Source: Gammaproteobacteria bacterium
Lineage (GTDB): Bacteria; Pseudomonadota; Gammaproteobacteria; Ga0077536
DNA length: 64,000 bases
Assembly: GCA_024235015.1 (NCBI GenBank)
Contig: JACKNG010000002.1
Span: forward strand, 62,001-126,000
Reading direction: 5' to 3'
A program made the translations under genes and the position numbers. Positions within the stretch are counted from its first letter, which is position 1. Each line of letters opens with the position of its first letter. Below the pieces are notes generated by a model that did not search any database, was not told the DNA's origin, and worked only from the letters and a program-made list of their open reading frames with translations. This document shows, piece after piece, positions 9,455 through 17,932 of the stretch.

Positions 9455-9911
9455 CGTCGTCTACGTCATGTTCCAGTGCATGGCGGATCTGCGCGGCTTC
9501 GAAACCGCGGTACTCCAGGAAGCGCGTCTGCTTGGCGCGCTCGGCGAGCGAGCGCGGCACGTGGCCGAACTTGCGCCGCTGTACCTCGCGCGCGAGCGTG
9601 GCGAAATCGCGTTCGACTTCGCCGAAGGCGGCTTCGATGGCTGTCGCCTCGATACCGCGTTCGCGCAGCTCCAGCCGGATGCGACGCGGGCCGTAACCGC
9701 GTTCGGCGCGCTGCCGCGCATAGGCCGCGGCGAAGCGTCCATCGTCCTGCAGGCCGGCAGCGCCCAACGCGTCGAGCGCGCTGCCGACCGCGGCGGCGTC
9801 GAGGCCACGCGCGCCGAGCTTACGCTCTAGCTCGCGGCGGCTGTGCTCACGGCGCGCCAGCGCGGCGACGGCGGCCCGCTCGGCCGCCGCCAGCGGATCC
9901 TCGTCGCTCAG
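9441..9911 (-). CDS. recX: Regulatory protein RecX (probable CTG start)
   Basis: Binds RecA filaments and limits their extension and activity. Read from a CTG at 9911 it has 156 residues, close to the usual 150-166. It shows RecX three-helix repeats such as REHSRRELERKLGARG, DDGRFAAAYARQRAERGYGPRRI and KFGHVPRSLAERAKQTRFLEYRGF. No ATG, GTG or TTG lies in frame before a TTG at 9767, which would remove the first 48 residues and a whole repeat. The CTG overlaps the recA stop (CTGA) and follows GGAGG by seven bases. The start is therefore inferred to be CTG, coupled to recA. Confidence 0.85.
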
Positions 9912-10948
9912 GCTTCGGCCTCCACCGGTTCCTCGTCGACGTCGTCGGCGGTCGCCGAGTGCGGAATCGCCGAGGCCCGTACGCCGGTCTCGATCTCACC
10001 GGCAATGGCCGGGTTCTCCTTGAGGAACAGGCGCACGTTGTCCTTGCCCTGGCCGAGGCGCTCACCCTTGTAGCTGTACCAGGCGCCGGTCTTCTCGACC
10101 AGGCCGTGCTCGACGCCGAGTTCGATGAGTTCGCTCTCGCGCGACACGCCCTCGTTGTAGAGGATGTCGAAGTTGGCCTGGCGGAACGGCGGCGCGACCT
10201 TGTTCTTGACCACCTTGACGCGGGTTTCGTTGCCGATGATCTCGTCACCCCGCTTGAGCGAACCGACGCGGCGGATGTCGAGACGGACCGAGGCGTAGAA
10301 CTTGAGCGCGTTACCGCCGGTAGTCGTCTCCGGGTTGCCGAACATGACGCCGATCTTCATGCGGATCTGGTTGATGAAGATGACCAGGGTGTTCGAGCGC
10401 TTGATGTTGCCGGTGAGCTTGCGCAGCGCCTGCGACATCAGGCGCGCCTGCAGGCCGACGTGGCTGTCACCCATCTCGCCCTCGATCTCGGCTTTCGGCG
10501 TCAACGCCGCCACCGAGTCGACGATGATGACGTCGACCGCCCCCGAGCGCACCAGCATGTCGGTGATCTCGAGCGCCTGCTCACCGGTGTCGGGTTGCGA
10601 GACCAGCAATTCGCCGACGTCGACCCCGAGACGTTCGGCATACTGCGGATCGAGCGCGTGCTCGGCATCGACGAAGGCCGCCGTGCCGCCAATCTTCTGC
10701 ACCTCGGCGACGACGTGCAGCGCGAGGGTGGTCTTGCCCGACGATTCCGGCCCGAAGATCTCCACCACCCGCCCACGCGGCAGGCCGCCGACCCCCAGCG
10801 CGATGTCGAGCGACAGCGAACCTGTCGACACCACCTGGATGTTGGGTACGGCGCCGCCGTCGCCCAGGCGCATGATCGATCCGGTACCGAATTGTTTCTC
10901 GATTTGGGACAGCGCCGCTCCTAGCGCTTTTCGCTTGTTTTCATCCAT
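9908..10948 (-). CDS. recA: Recombinase RecA
   Basis: ATP-dependent strand-exchange protein and SOS co-protease. It has 346 residues. The Walker A motif GPESSGKT is at residues 66-73; Walker B VDVIIVDSVAAL, the L2-region sequence NQIRMKIGVMFGNPETTTGG and an acidic C-terminus (DDVDEEPVEAEA) are present. The ATG follows AGAGGA. A possible promoter is GATAAT near 11000, at the end of thpR. No CTG-N10-CAG LexA operator is evident just upstream. It is followed by the overlapping recX. Confidence 0.98.
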   Translation of the reverse strand: MDENKRKALGAALSQIEKQFGTGSIMRLGDGGAVPNIQVVSTGSLSLDIALGVGGLPRGRVVEIFGPESSGKTTLALHVVAEVQKIGGTAAFVDAEHALDPQYAERLGVDVGELLVSQPDTGEQALEITDMLVRSGAVDVIIVDSVAALTPKAEIEGEMGDSHVGLQARLMSQALRKLTGNIKRSNTLVIFINQIRMKIGVMFGNPETTTGGNALKFYASVRLDIRRVGSLKRGDEIIGNETRVKVVKNKVAPPFRQANFDILYNEGVSRESELIELGVEHGLVEKTGAWYSYKGERLGQGKDNVRLFLKENPAIAGEIETGVRASAIPHSATADDVDEEPVEAEA

Positions 10949-10996
10949 TTTCGTGTCCTCTTGCGTGGGGTGAGTGGGGGGCCAGCGAGGGGCGGA

Positions 10997-11545
10997 TTAT
11001 CGCACAGAAGGCGGTCGCTTTTCATCGCCAGGGGGACCCTCGAGGCGCCACGCGGCACGTACCCGGTAGCGTTCTGGCTGCCCTCCGGGGAGCGACTCGA
11101 CCAGCGCGAAATCGGTCACTTGCCAGGTCAGTTCGAGGCCACCCGAGGTGCGCGGCACGCGCGTGACCCGGCGTGCCACGGTGACGTGCGGCTGGAACCC
11201 GCGCGTCTCCGGCGGGACACCCACGCTGTGTCCGGCCGCGGTGGTCCAGGCCTGCAGGCTGAGCAGTTCGACCGGCGTCGCGAGGGGCGCGAGCCACGCC
11301 ACCCGGCTGGCGCGCCACCACCCGCACAGGCCGAACTCCAGCGTGAAGCCAGGCAGCGCGGGCGCTGTCCGCTCCTGCAGGCGCTCGGCGTCGGCCGCGC
11401 CGATCTCGCCGAGAAAGCTGAGCGTGAGATGGAGATCGCCGGGCTGCACGCGACGTGCCTCGCGCACGTCGACCCGCGCGGCCGCCGTTGCCAGCGCCGC
11501 ACGCGTGGCGGCGTCCGGCCACAGGGCATAGAACAGGCGCGGCAT
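10997..11545 (-). CDS. thpR: RNA 2',3'-cyclic phosphodiesterase (2H phosphoesterase, ThpR/LigT)
   Basis: Hydrolyses or ligates RNA ends with 2',3'-cyclic phosphates. It has 182 residues. Both family histidine motifs are present: HLTL (H39) and HVTV (H120). The N-terminus MPRLFYALWPDAATR is typical. It lies 39 bases after pncC and just before recA on the same strand. Its 3' end probably carries the recA promoter. The physiological substrate is unknown for the family. Confidence 0.93.
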   Translation of the reverse strand: MPRLFYALWPDAATRAALATAAARVDVREARRVQPGDLHLTLSFLGEIGAADAERLQERTAPALPGFTLEFGLCGWWRASRVAWLAPLATPVELLSLQAWTTAAGHSVGVPPETRGFQPHVTVARRVTRVPRTSGGLELTWQVTDFALVESLPGGQPERYRVRAAWRLEGPPGDEKRPPSVR

Positions 11546-11584
11546 CAGGGCGCACCCGCGACGACCGCACTCGCGACGACGCCG

Positions 11585-12085
11585 CTAGGCGAGGCGGTCG
11601 AGCAGTCCGCGCAGGGCATGGGCGACGGTGTGCGCTCGCACCGCGCGACGGTCGCCGTCGAAGCGGCCGAGCTCGCTGGCCGCGCCACCCGTGCGCGTGG
11701 CGAAGCCGAACCAGACCGTGCCGACCGGCTTGGCCGCGCTGCCGCCGCCAGGCCCGGCGACGCCGGTGACGGCACAGGCGATGTCGGCACCGGTCACGCG
11801 CAGCGCGCCAGCCGCCATCGCCGCGGCGGTTTCGGCGCTGACCGCGCCGTGGCGCTCGATGAGCATGGGCGCGACGCCGAGCAGGCTGATCTTGGCCGCG
11901 TTGGAGTAGGTCACCAGGCCGGCCTCGAACCAGTCCGAGCTGCCGGCAATGGCGGTGATGGCCTGGGCGATCCAGCCACCGGTACAGGATTCAGCGGTGG
12001 CCGCGCGCCAACCGCGCTCGAGCAAGGCCTCGCCGAGCTCGCGGGCGAGCGTCTCCAGGGCATCCTGGTCGGGCGCAGCACTCAT
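11585..12085 (-). CDS. pncC: Nicotinamide-nucleotide amidohydrolase (CinA C-terminal type)
   Basis: Deamidates NMN to nicotinate mononucleotide in pyridine-nucleotide recycling. It has 166 residues, the stand-alone CinA C-terminal domain. The catalytic motif AESCTGG is at 31-37 with Ser33, and the later core VTGVAGPGGG and KPVGTVWFG is present. The ATG at 12085 overlaps the tadA stop (ATGA), indicating coupling. Placement just upstream of recA is common, as in cinA-recA arrangements. Confidence 0.94.
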   Translation of the reverse strand: MSAAPDQDALETLARELGEALLERGWRAATAESCTGGWIAQAITAIAGSSDWFEAGLVTYSNAAKISLLGVAPMLIERHGAVSAETAAAMAAGALRVTGADIACAVTGVAGPGGGSAAKPVGTVWFGFATRTGGAASELGRFDGDRRAVRAHTVAHALRGLLDRLA

Positions 12086-12621
12086 GCACTGGCCTCCCCG
12101 CGGCGGGCGCGGAAGAACTCGACCAGCAGGCTCGCCGCGGCTTCGCGCTCGACACCGCCGACGACCTCGGCGCGGTGATTGAGCGCGGGGTGGGCGAGCA
12201 CGTCCATCACGCTGCCGGCGGCGCCGGCGCGCGGATCGGGCGCGCCGTAGACGACCCGCGCGATGCGCGCCTGCACGATCGCACCGGCGCACATGGGACA
12301 GGGCTCGAGCGTGCAGTAGAGCGTCGCGCCGCTGAGACGATAATTGCCCAGCGCGGCGGCAGCCTCGCGCAGGGCGACGATTTCAGCGTGGGCAGTCGGA
12401 TCGTGCGTGGTGATGCCGGCGTTGTGACCGCTGCCGACGACGGCGCCCGCGACGACGACGACTGCGCCGACCGGCACTTCGCCTACCGCAATCGCGGCCC
12501 GGGCCTGGTCCAGGGCGAGGCGCATCCAGCGCCGATCGGTGGCGTCCGTCGCGCCGCTCGGCGCCGGCGATTCGGCGGGCAGGATCTCCACGTCCGGCCG
12601 GTGCGGCGCGCGCGCCGTCAC
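12082..12621 (-). CDS. tadA: tRNA-specific adenosine deaminase
   Basis: Converts A34 to inosine in tRNA-Arg(ACG), an essential wobble modification. Zinc and catalytic residues are visible as THDPTAHAE (H78, E80) and LEPCPMC (C108, C111). The region WMRLALDQARAAIAVGEVPVGAV aligns with the start of E. coli TadA, so the initiator must lie upstream of WMR. The chosen GTG at 12621 overlaps the guaA stop (GTGA) and gives 179 residues. A later GTG at 12591 is an alternative that shortens a low-complexity N-terminus. Confidence 0.93.
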   Translation of the reverse strand: MTARAPHRPDVEILPAESPAPSGATDATDRRWMRLALDQARAAIAVGEVPVGAVVVVAGAVVGSGHNAGITTHDPTAHAEIVALREAAAALGNYRLSGATLYCTLEPCPMCAGAIVQARIARVVYGAPDPRAGAAGSVMDVLAHPALNHRAEVVGGVEREAAASLLVEFFRARRGEASA

Positions 12622-14201
12622 TCCCACTCGATGGTGGCCGGCGGCTTGCCCGACACGTCGTAGACGACGCGCGAAACCCCGGCGACCTCGTTGATGATGC
12701 GGCGCGAGACGTGGTCGAGGAACTCGTAGGGCAGATGGGCCCAGTGCGCGGTCATGAAATCGACGGTCTCTACCGCGCGCAGGGCGACCACGTACTCGTA
12801 GCTGCGCGCATCGCCCTGCACACCGACGGAGCGCACCGGCAGGAATACCGCGAAGGCCTGGCTGACCTTGTCGTAGAGATCGTGGCGGCGCAGCTCCTCG
12901 ATGAAGATGGCATCGGCGCGGCGCAGGGTGTCGGCGAATTCGCGGCGGACCTCGCCGAGGATGCGCACCCCCAGCCCCGGCCCCGGGAAGGGATGGCGAT
13001 AGACCATCTCGACCGGCAGGCCGAGCTCGACGCCGACCTTGCGCACCTCGTCCTTGAACAGCTCGCGCAACGGTTCGATGAGCTCGAAACGCAGGTGTTC
13101 GGGCAGGCCGCCGACGTTGTGGTGCGACTTGATCACGTGCGCCTTGCCGGTCGCGGACGCGGCGGACTCGATGACGTCGGGGTAGATCGTACCCTGCGCC
13201 AGCCACTGCACGCCGTCGAGCTTCTCGGCCTCGGCCTCGAACACCTCGATGAAGGTCCGCCCGATCACCTTGCGCTTGTCCTCGGGATCGCTGACCCCGG
13301 CCAGCGCGCCGAGGAACTGCTCGCCGGCATCAGCGAGGCGCACGTCGACGCCCATGTGGCGGGCGAAGGTCGCCATCACCTCGCCGGCCTCGTCCTGGCG
13401 CAGCAGGCCGTTGTCGACGAACACGCAGGTCAGCTGGCGGCCGATGGCCTTGTGCAGCATGGCTGCGACGACCGACGAATCGACCCCACCAGACAAGCCG
13501 AGCAGCACGCGCCCGGCACCGACCTGCTCGCGGATGCGCGTGATGCTGTCGGAGATGATGTTGGCGGCCGTCCACAATGCCCCGCAGCCGCAGATATCGT
13601 GGACGAAGCGGCTGAGGATGGCCTGGCCCTGGCGGGTGTGGGTGACCTCGGGGTGGAACTGCAGGCCGTAGAAACGCCGCGCTTCGTCGGCCATGCCGGC
13701 AATCGGCGCGGAATCGGTCGAGGCGATGCGCTTGAAGCCGGGCGGCAGGTCGGTGACGTGGTCGCCGTGGCTCATCCACACGTCGAGCAGGCCGTGGCCC
13801 TCGGCATTGATCAGGTCCTGGATGTCACGCAGCAGGTCGGAATGGCCGCGCGCGCGCACCCGCGCGTAACCGAATTCGCGCTCGGCCGAGGCCTCGACCC
13901 GGCCACCGAGCTGCGCGGCCATGGTCTGCATGCCGTAGCAGATGCCGAGCACCGGCACGCCGAGCTCGAACACCCGCGCCGGTGCGCGGAACTCGGCGTT
14001 GGCATTGACCGACTCCGGCCCCCCCGACAACACGATGCCGCGCGGCGCGAATTCGTCGAGCGCGGCCGCGCTGATGTCATAGGGTCGGATTTCGCAGTAG
14101 ACCTGGGCCTCGCGCACGCGGCGGGCGATGAGCTGGGTGTACTGTGAACCGAAGTCGAGGATCAGGATCCGATCGCTGTGCAGATCGCGCGTGCTGTCCA
14201 C
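12618..14201 (-). CDS. guaA: GMP synthase (glutamine-hydrolysing)
   Basis: Converts XMP to GMP using ATP and glutamine. It has 527 residues. The N-terminal class I amidotransferase has its nucleophile in GICYGMQ (C88) and the catalytic His/Glu region GLQFHPEVTHT. The ATP pyrophosphatase domain has the PP-loop LSGGVDSSVVAAML. The C-terminal dimerisation domain ends in VVYDVSGKPPATIEWE, the canonical end. It lies 43 bases after guaB and is coupled to tadA. Confidence 0.98.
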   Translation of the reverse strand: MDSTRDLHSDRILILDFGSQYTQLIARRVREAQVYCEIRPYDISAAALDEFAPRGIVLSGGPESVNANAEFRAPARVFELGVPVLGICYGMQTMAAQLGGRVEASAEREFGYARVRARGHSDLLRDIQDLINAEGHGLLDVWMSHGDHVTDLPPGFKRIASTDSAPIAGMADEARRFYGLQFHPEVTHTRQGQAILSRFVHDICGCGALWTAANIISDSITRIREQVGAGRVLLGLSGGVDSSVVAAMLHKAIGRQLTCVFVDNGLLRQDEAGEVMATFARHMGVDVRLADAGEQFLGALAGVSDPEDKRKVIGRTFIEVFEAEAEKLDGVQWLAQGTIYPDVIESAASATGKAHVIKSHHNVGGLPEHLRFELIEPLRELFKDEVRKVGVELGLPVEMVYRHPFPGPGLGVRILGEVRREFADTLRRADAIFIEELRRHDLYDKVSQAFAVFLPVRSVGVQGDARSYEYVVALRAVETVDFMTAHWAHLPYEFLDHVSRRIINEVAGVSRVVYDVSGKPPATIEWE

Positions 14202-14244
14202 TGTGGTCGGGCCCCGCTGAGTATCGGCGTGCAGCGCCCGCGCC

Positions 14245-15708
14245 TCAATCGAGGCGGTAGTTGGGCGCTTCCTTGGTGATCTGGACGTCGTGGGCGTGGC
14301 TCTCGCGCATGCCCGCGGCGGACACGCGCACGAACTTCGGACGCGTGCGGAATTCCTCGATGTCGCGACAGCCGGTATAGCCCATGGCGGCGCGCAGGCC
14401 GCCGATCATCTGGTGCACGACGGCGCGCAGCGGGCCCTTGTAGGGCACCCGCCCCTCGATGCCCTCCGGCACCAGCTTCTCGATCTCGCCGCTCTCCTGG
14501 AAGTAGCGATCGGACGAACCGTGCTTCTGTGCCATGGCGCCGAGCGAGCCCATGCCGCGGTAGGACTTGTAGGACCGCCCCTGGTAGAGCTCGACCTCGC
14601 CCGGCGCTTCCTCGGTGCCGGCGAACAGCGAGCCGATCATGACGCAGTAGGCCCCGGCCACCAGGACCTTGGCGATGTCGCCCGAGTAGCGGACGCCGCC
14701 GTCGGAAATCAGCGGCACGCCACTACCCTTGAGGCGTTCGGCGACGTTCGTCACCGCCGTGATCTGCGGCACGCCGATGCCCGTCACGATGCGCGTGGTA
14801 CAGATCGAACCGGGGCCGATGCCGACCTTGACCGCGTCCGCGCCGGCATCGACCAGCGCCTCGGCGGCGTCGCCGGTGGCGATGTTGCCGCCGATGACCT
14901 GGGTCTCGGGGTAGGTCTTCTTGATCCACGCCACCGTGTCGAGCACGCCGCGCGAATGGCCGTGCGCGGTATCGACGACGATGACGTCGACGCCGGCATC
15001 GACCAGGGCGATGACGCGCTCGTGGGTTCCCGCGCCGACCCCGACCGCGGCGCCGACCCGCAGGCGTTCGTCGCTGTCCTTGCAGGCACTGGGAAATTCG
15101 TCGGACTTCTGGATGTCCTTGACGGTGATCATCCCGCGCAGCTCGAAGTTTTCGTCGACCACCAGCACCTTCTCGATGCGGTGCTTGTGCAGCAGGCCGA
15201 TGACCTCGTCCTTCTCGGCGTTCTCGCCGACCGTCACCAGGCGCTCCTGCGGCGTCATGATTTCCCGCACCGGCGCGTCGAAGCGCTTTTCGAAGCGCAG
15301 ATCGCGGCTGGTCACGATGCCGACCAGCTTGCCGCCGTCGACCACCGGCACGCCGGAGATGCCGTGCTCGCGGGTCAGCGCCAGGACTTCGCCGATGCTC
15401 GCCGCCGGATGGGTGGTGATGGGATCGCGGATGACGCCGCTCTCGAACTTCTTGACCTGGCGCACCTGCTGCGCCTGCTCGGCGGGACTCATGTTCTTGT
15501 GGATGATGCCGATGCCGCCCTCCTGCGCCAGTGCGATGGCCAGGCGGGCCTCGGTGACGGTGTCCATGGCCGCGGCGAGCAGCGGGATCTGGAGCTCGAT
15601 GTCGCGGGTCAGGCGGGTGCGCAGGTCGGCTTCGCGCGGGAGGACCTCGGAATAGTCCGGCAGGAGCAGGACGTCATCGAAGGTGAGTGCTTCGTCTACG
15701 ACGCGCAT
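14245..15708 (-). CDS. guaB: IMP dehydrogenase
   Basis: NAD-dependent oxidation of IMP to XMP, the committed step of guanine nucleotide synthesis. It has 487 residues. The TIM barrel begins with ALTFDDVLLLPDYSEV. A CBS pair occupies about residues 95-205 (ITTHPAASIGEVLAL... and RLVTVGENAEKDEVI...). The catalytic cysteine loop is GIGPGSICTTR, and the flap region YFQESGEIEKLVPEG is present. It starts the guaB-guaA-tadA-pncC-thpR run from a good promoter in the 80-bp gap shared with divergent xseA. Confidence 0.98.
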   Translation of the reverse strand: MRVVDEALTFDDVLLLPDYSEVLPREADLRTRLTRDIELQIPLLAAAMDTVTEARLAIALAQEGGIGIIHKNMSPAEQAQQVRQVKKFESGVIRDPITTHPAASIGEVLALTREHGISGVPVVDGGKLVGIVTSRDLRFEKRFDAPVREIMTPQERLVTVGENAEKDEVIGLLHKHRIEKVLVVDENFELRGMITVKDIQKSDEFPSACKDSDERLRVGAAVGVGAGTHERVIALVDAGVDVIVVDTAHGHSRGVLDTVAWIKKTYPETQVIGGNIATGDAAEALVDAGADAVKVGIGPGSICTTRIVTGIGVPQITAVTNVAERLKGSGVPLISDGGVRYSGDIAKVLVAGAYCVMIGSLFAGTEEAPGEVELYQGRSYKSYRGMGSLGAMAQKHGSSDRYFQESGEIEKLVPEGIEGRVPYKGPLRAVVHQMIGGLRAAMGYTGCRDIEEFRTRPKFVRVSAAGMRESHAHDVQITKEAPNYRLD

Positions 15709-15742
15709 CGGTGGGGGCCATCCCGTAAAATGGAAGCCGAGA

Positions 15743-15771
15743 ATTATAGGGTTTCACACCCTCCCGGTAAA
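15743..15771 (-). promoter_or_regulatory. Promoter of guaB operon
   Basis: Minus strand -35 TTTACC (15766-15771), 17-bp spacer and a consensus -10 TATAAT (15743-15748). The predicted start near 15736 gives a leader of about 28 bases to the guaB ATG. No purine repressor operator could be recognised by eye. Confidence 0.75.
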
Positions 15772-15788
15772 CGTGGCAGGCCTCTCCC

Positions 15789-17174
15789 ATGGTGCGCAGG
15801 ACGGCGAAAATTCCCCCCGCAGGCAATGGCTTGCACGACATCTACAGCGTCTCACGGCTGACCGAGGCGGCCCGCGCGACGCTCGAACAGGGGCTCGGCC
15901 GGCTGTGGGTGGAGGGCGAGATCTCCAACCTCGCCCGGCCGCCGTCCGGGCATCTCTATTTCACCCTCAAGGACGCCACCGCCCAGGTGCGCTGCGCGAT
16001 GTTCCGCAATCGCTCGAGTGGCCTGCGTTGCCGTCCCGAGAACGGCCTGTCGGTACTCGCCCACGGCCTGGTCAGCCTGTACCCGGCGCGCGGCGACTTC
16101 CAGCTCATCGTCGACAGCCTGGAGGCGGCCGGTGACGGCCTGCTCGCGCTGCGCTTCGAGGAACTCAAGCGCAAGCTCGACGCCGAGGGCCTGTTCGACG
16201 CCGCGCACAAGCGGCCCCTGCCCGACTGGCCGCGCGCCATCGGCATCGTCACCTCGCCGAGCGGCGCGGCGGTGCGGGACATCATCCACGTGCTGGCCCG
16301 GCGCTGCCCGTCGATACCCGTCATCGTCTACCCCACCCTGGTCCAGGGCGAAGGCGCGGCGCGCGACATCGTACGCGCCATCGAGACGGCCAATGCGCGC
16401 GCCGAGTGCGACGTCCTCATCATCGGCCGCGGCGGCGGCTCGCTCGAAGACCTGTGGTCGTTCAACGAGGAAGCCGTGGCGCGCGCCATCCACGCCTCGC
16501 AGATCCCGACCGTGAGCGCGGTCGGCCACGAGGTCGACGTGACCATCGCCGATCTCGTCGCCGACCTGCGTGCGCCAACCCCCTCCGCGGCCGCCGAAGT
16601 GGTCTCGCCCGACGCCCTCGCCGCCGTGCGGCGGGCGCGCGACCTCGAACGGCGCCTGCGTAACGCCATCACCCGCCACCTCGCCGACCAGGCGCGCGAA
16701 ATCGGCCATCTCGGTCGCCGCCTGGTCTCGCCGCAGCGCCGCCTGGAGCTGAACTTCCAGCGCGTCGACGAACTGTCGCAGCGCCTGCAACAGGCGACCC
16801 GAACACTGCTGGCCCTGCGCGGCGGGCATCTCGGCACCCTCGCTTCGCGGCTCGGCGCCACCTCGCCGGCGGCCCGGCTACGCCTGCTGTCACGCGAACT
16901 GGTCCACCACGAACGGCGCCTCGAGGGCGCGATGCGGGAATCACTGGCCGAACGCGCGCGGCGCCTCGAGCGCGTGCACGACATGCTCCAGGCGCTCGGT
17001 CCGGCTGCCACCCTGGAGCGGGGTTACGCCATCGTTTCCACCCCGGACGGCGCCATCGTGCGCGACGCCACGACCCTCGCCGCGGCGGACGAGGTCGACG
17101 CGCGGCTCGCGCGCGGCAGCTTCCGCGCCCGCGTGATCGGGGCCTCGGCCAGCGACGGCGACGACGCGCCGTAA
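15789..17174 (+). CDS. xseA: Exodeoxyribonuclease VII large subunit
   Basis: Catalytic subunit of the single-strand DNA exonuclease ExoVII. It has 461 residues. The N-terminal OB fold includes VSRLTEAARATLEQGLGRLWVEGEIS and SGHLYFTLKDATAQVRCAMF. The catalytic domain includes GIVTSPSGAAVRDI, IIGRGGGSLEDLWSFN and PTVSAVGHEVDVTIADLVADLRAPTPSAAAE. A coiled-coil region follows. The small subunit gene is not nearby. It is transcribed divergently from guaB and its last 151 bases overlap the 3' end of the ElyC-like gene on the opposite strand. Confidence 0.96.
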   Translation: MVRRTAKIPPAGNGLHDIYSVSRLTEAARATLEQGLGRLWVEGEISNLARPPSGHLYFTLKDATAQVRCAMFRNRSSGLRCRPENGLSVLAHGLVSLYPARGDFQLIVDSLEAAGDGLLALRFEELKRKLDAEGLFDAAHKRPLPDWPRAIGIVTSPSGAAVRDIIHVLARRCPSIPVIVYPTLVQGEGAARDIVRAIETANARAECDVLIIGRGGGSLEDLWSFNEEAVARAIHASQIPTVSAVGHEVDVTIADLVADLRAPTPSAAAEVVSPDALAAVRRARDLERRLRNAITRHLADQAREIGHLGRRLVSPQRRLELNFQRVDELSQRLQQATRTLLALRGGHLGTLASRLGATSPAARLRLLSRELVHHERRLEGAMRESLAERARRLERVHDMLQALGPAATLERGYAIVSTPDGAIVRDATTLAAADEVDARLARGSFRARVIGASASDGDDAP

Positions 17175-17917
17175 CGCAGGGCGTACCACAGCGCGCCGAC
17201 CATCTCGTAGACCGCGTAGCTCGACTGCCACAACGACTTGATGTCCGGCACGAAGTCGAGCAGCGCCCAGCCGCCAGCATGGGGGCGCGAGATGAAGCCC
17301 ATGGGCGCCGGGGTCACCTCGAAGCCGGCGTCGCGGAAGGCGCGCGTCGCGCGCGGCATGTGGACCGCATGGGTCACCAGCACGATGCGGCGAAAGGGGA
17401 ATCGCCGTGCACTGAAGCGGGCGTTCTCCTCGGTGTTGCGGCTCTCGACCTCGGCCCAGCCCACGGTGGCGCCGAGATCGGCTTCCAGCACCGTCGTCAT
17501 GGCGACGCCCTCCGGCACCCCGATGTTCTCCCCGTAGCCGCCGGTGACGGCCAGCGGCAACCCCGTCAGGCGCTGCAGGCGGGCGGCGTAACGCAGACGC
17601 TCGAGGGTCTTGGTCGAGACCTCGTCGTAGCCGCTGAATTCCGGCGCGAAGCAGTAGCTGCCGCCGCCCAGGACGACGATGGCCTCGGGCTCGTTGCGCA
17701 TGGCGACGTCGATGTCGATGACGGGGTCGTACTCGAGCAGGCGGCCGAGTGCCCCGGCACAGTAGGGTGTGGCGAGCAGCCACAAGGACAGCACGCACAG
17801 GGTCAGCAGCAGGATGGCGAGGCGAGGCCAGCGCCGGTAGCAGGCCAGGCCACACAGGCCCAGCACCACCTGGGTGCCGGGCGGCACGGCCAGGGTCTTC
17901 AGGATCAGGTAGAGCAA
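17024..17917 (-). CDS. ElyC/SanA/YdcF-family (DUF218) membrane protein
   Basis: Protein of 297 residues with two N-terminal membrane segments (residues about 5-25 and 33-56) followed by a periplasmic DUF218 domain. Domain motifs are EAIVVLGGG, LAVTGG, ESRNTEENA and VLVTHAVHMPRATRAF. In E. coli, ElyC of this family affects envelope biogenesis and undecaprenyl-phosphate lipid carriers; a related role is an inference. It follows lipA by 15 bases on the same strand, probably the last gene of the DUF493-lipB-lipA operon. The fold seems complete by about residue 245; the last 50 residues are antisense to xseA and low in complexity, so the true C-terminus may be unusual. Confidence 0.8.
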   Translation of the reverse strand: MLYLILKTLAVPPGTQVVLGLCGLACYRRWPRLAILLLTLCVLSLWLLATPYCAGALGRLLEYDPVIDIDVAMRNEPEAIVVLGGGSYCFAPEFSGYDEVSTKTLERLRYAARLQRLTGLPLAVTGGYGENIGVPEGVAMTTVLEADLGATVGWAEVESRNTEENARFSARRFPFRRIVLVTHAVHMPRATRAFRDAGFEVTPAPMGFISRPHAGGWALLDFVPDIKSLWQSSYAVYEMVGALWYALRYGASSPSLAEAPITRARKLPRASRASTSSAAARVVASRTMAPSGVETMA

Positions 17918-17932
17918 GCGGCGGCGTTCGCG

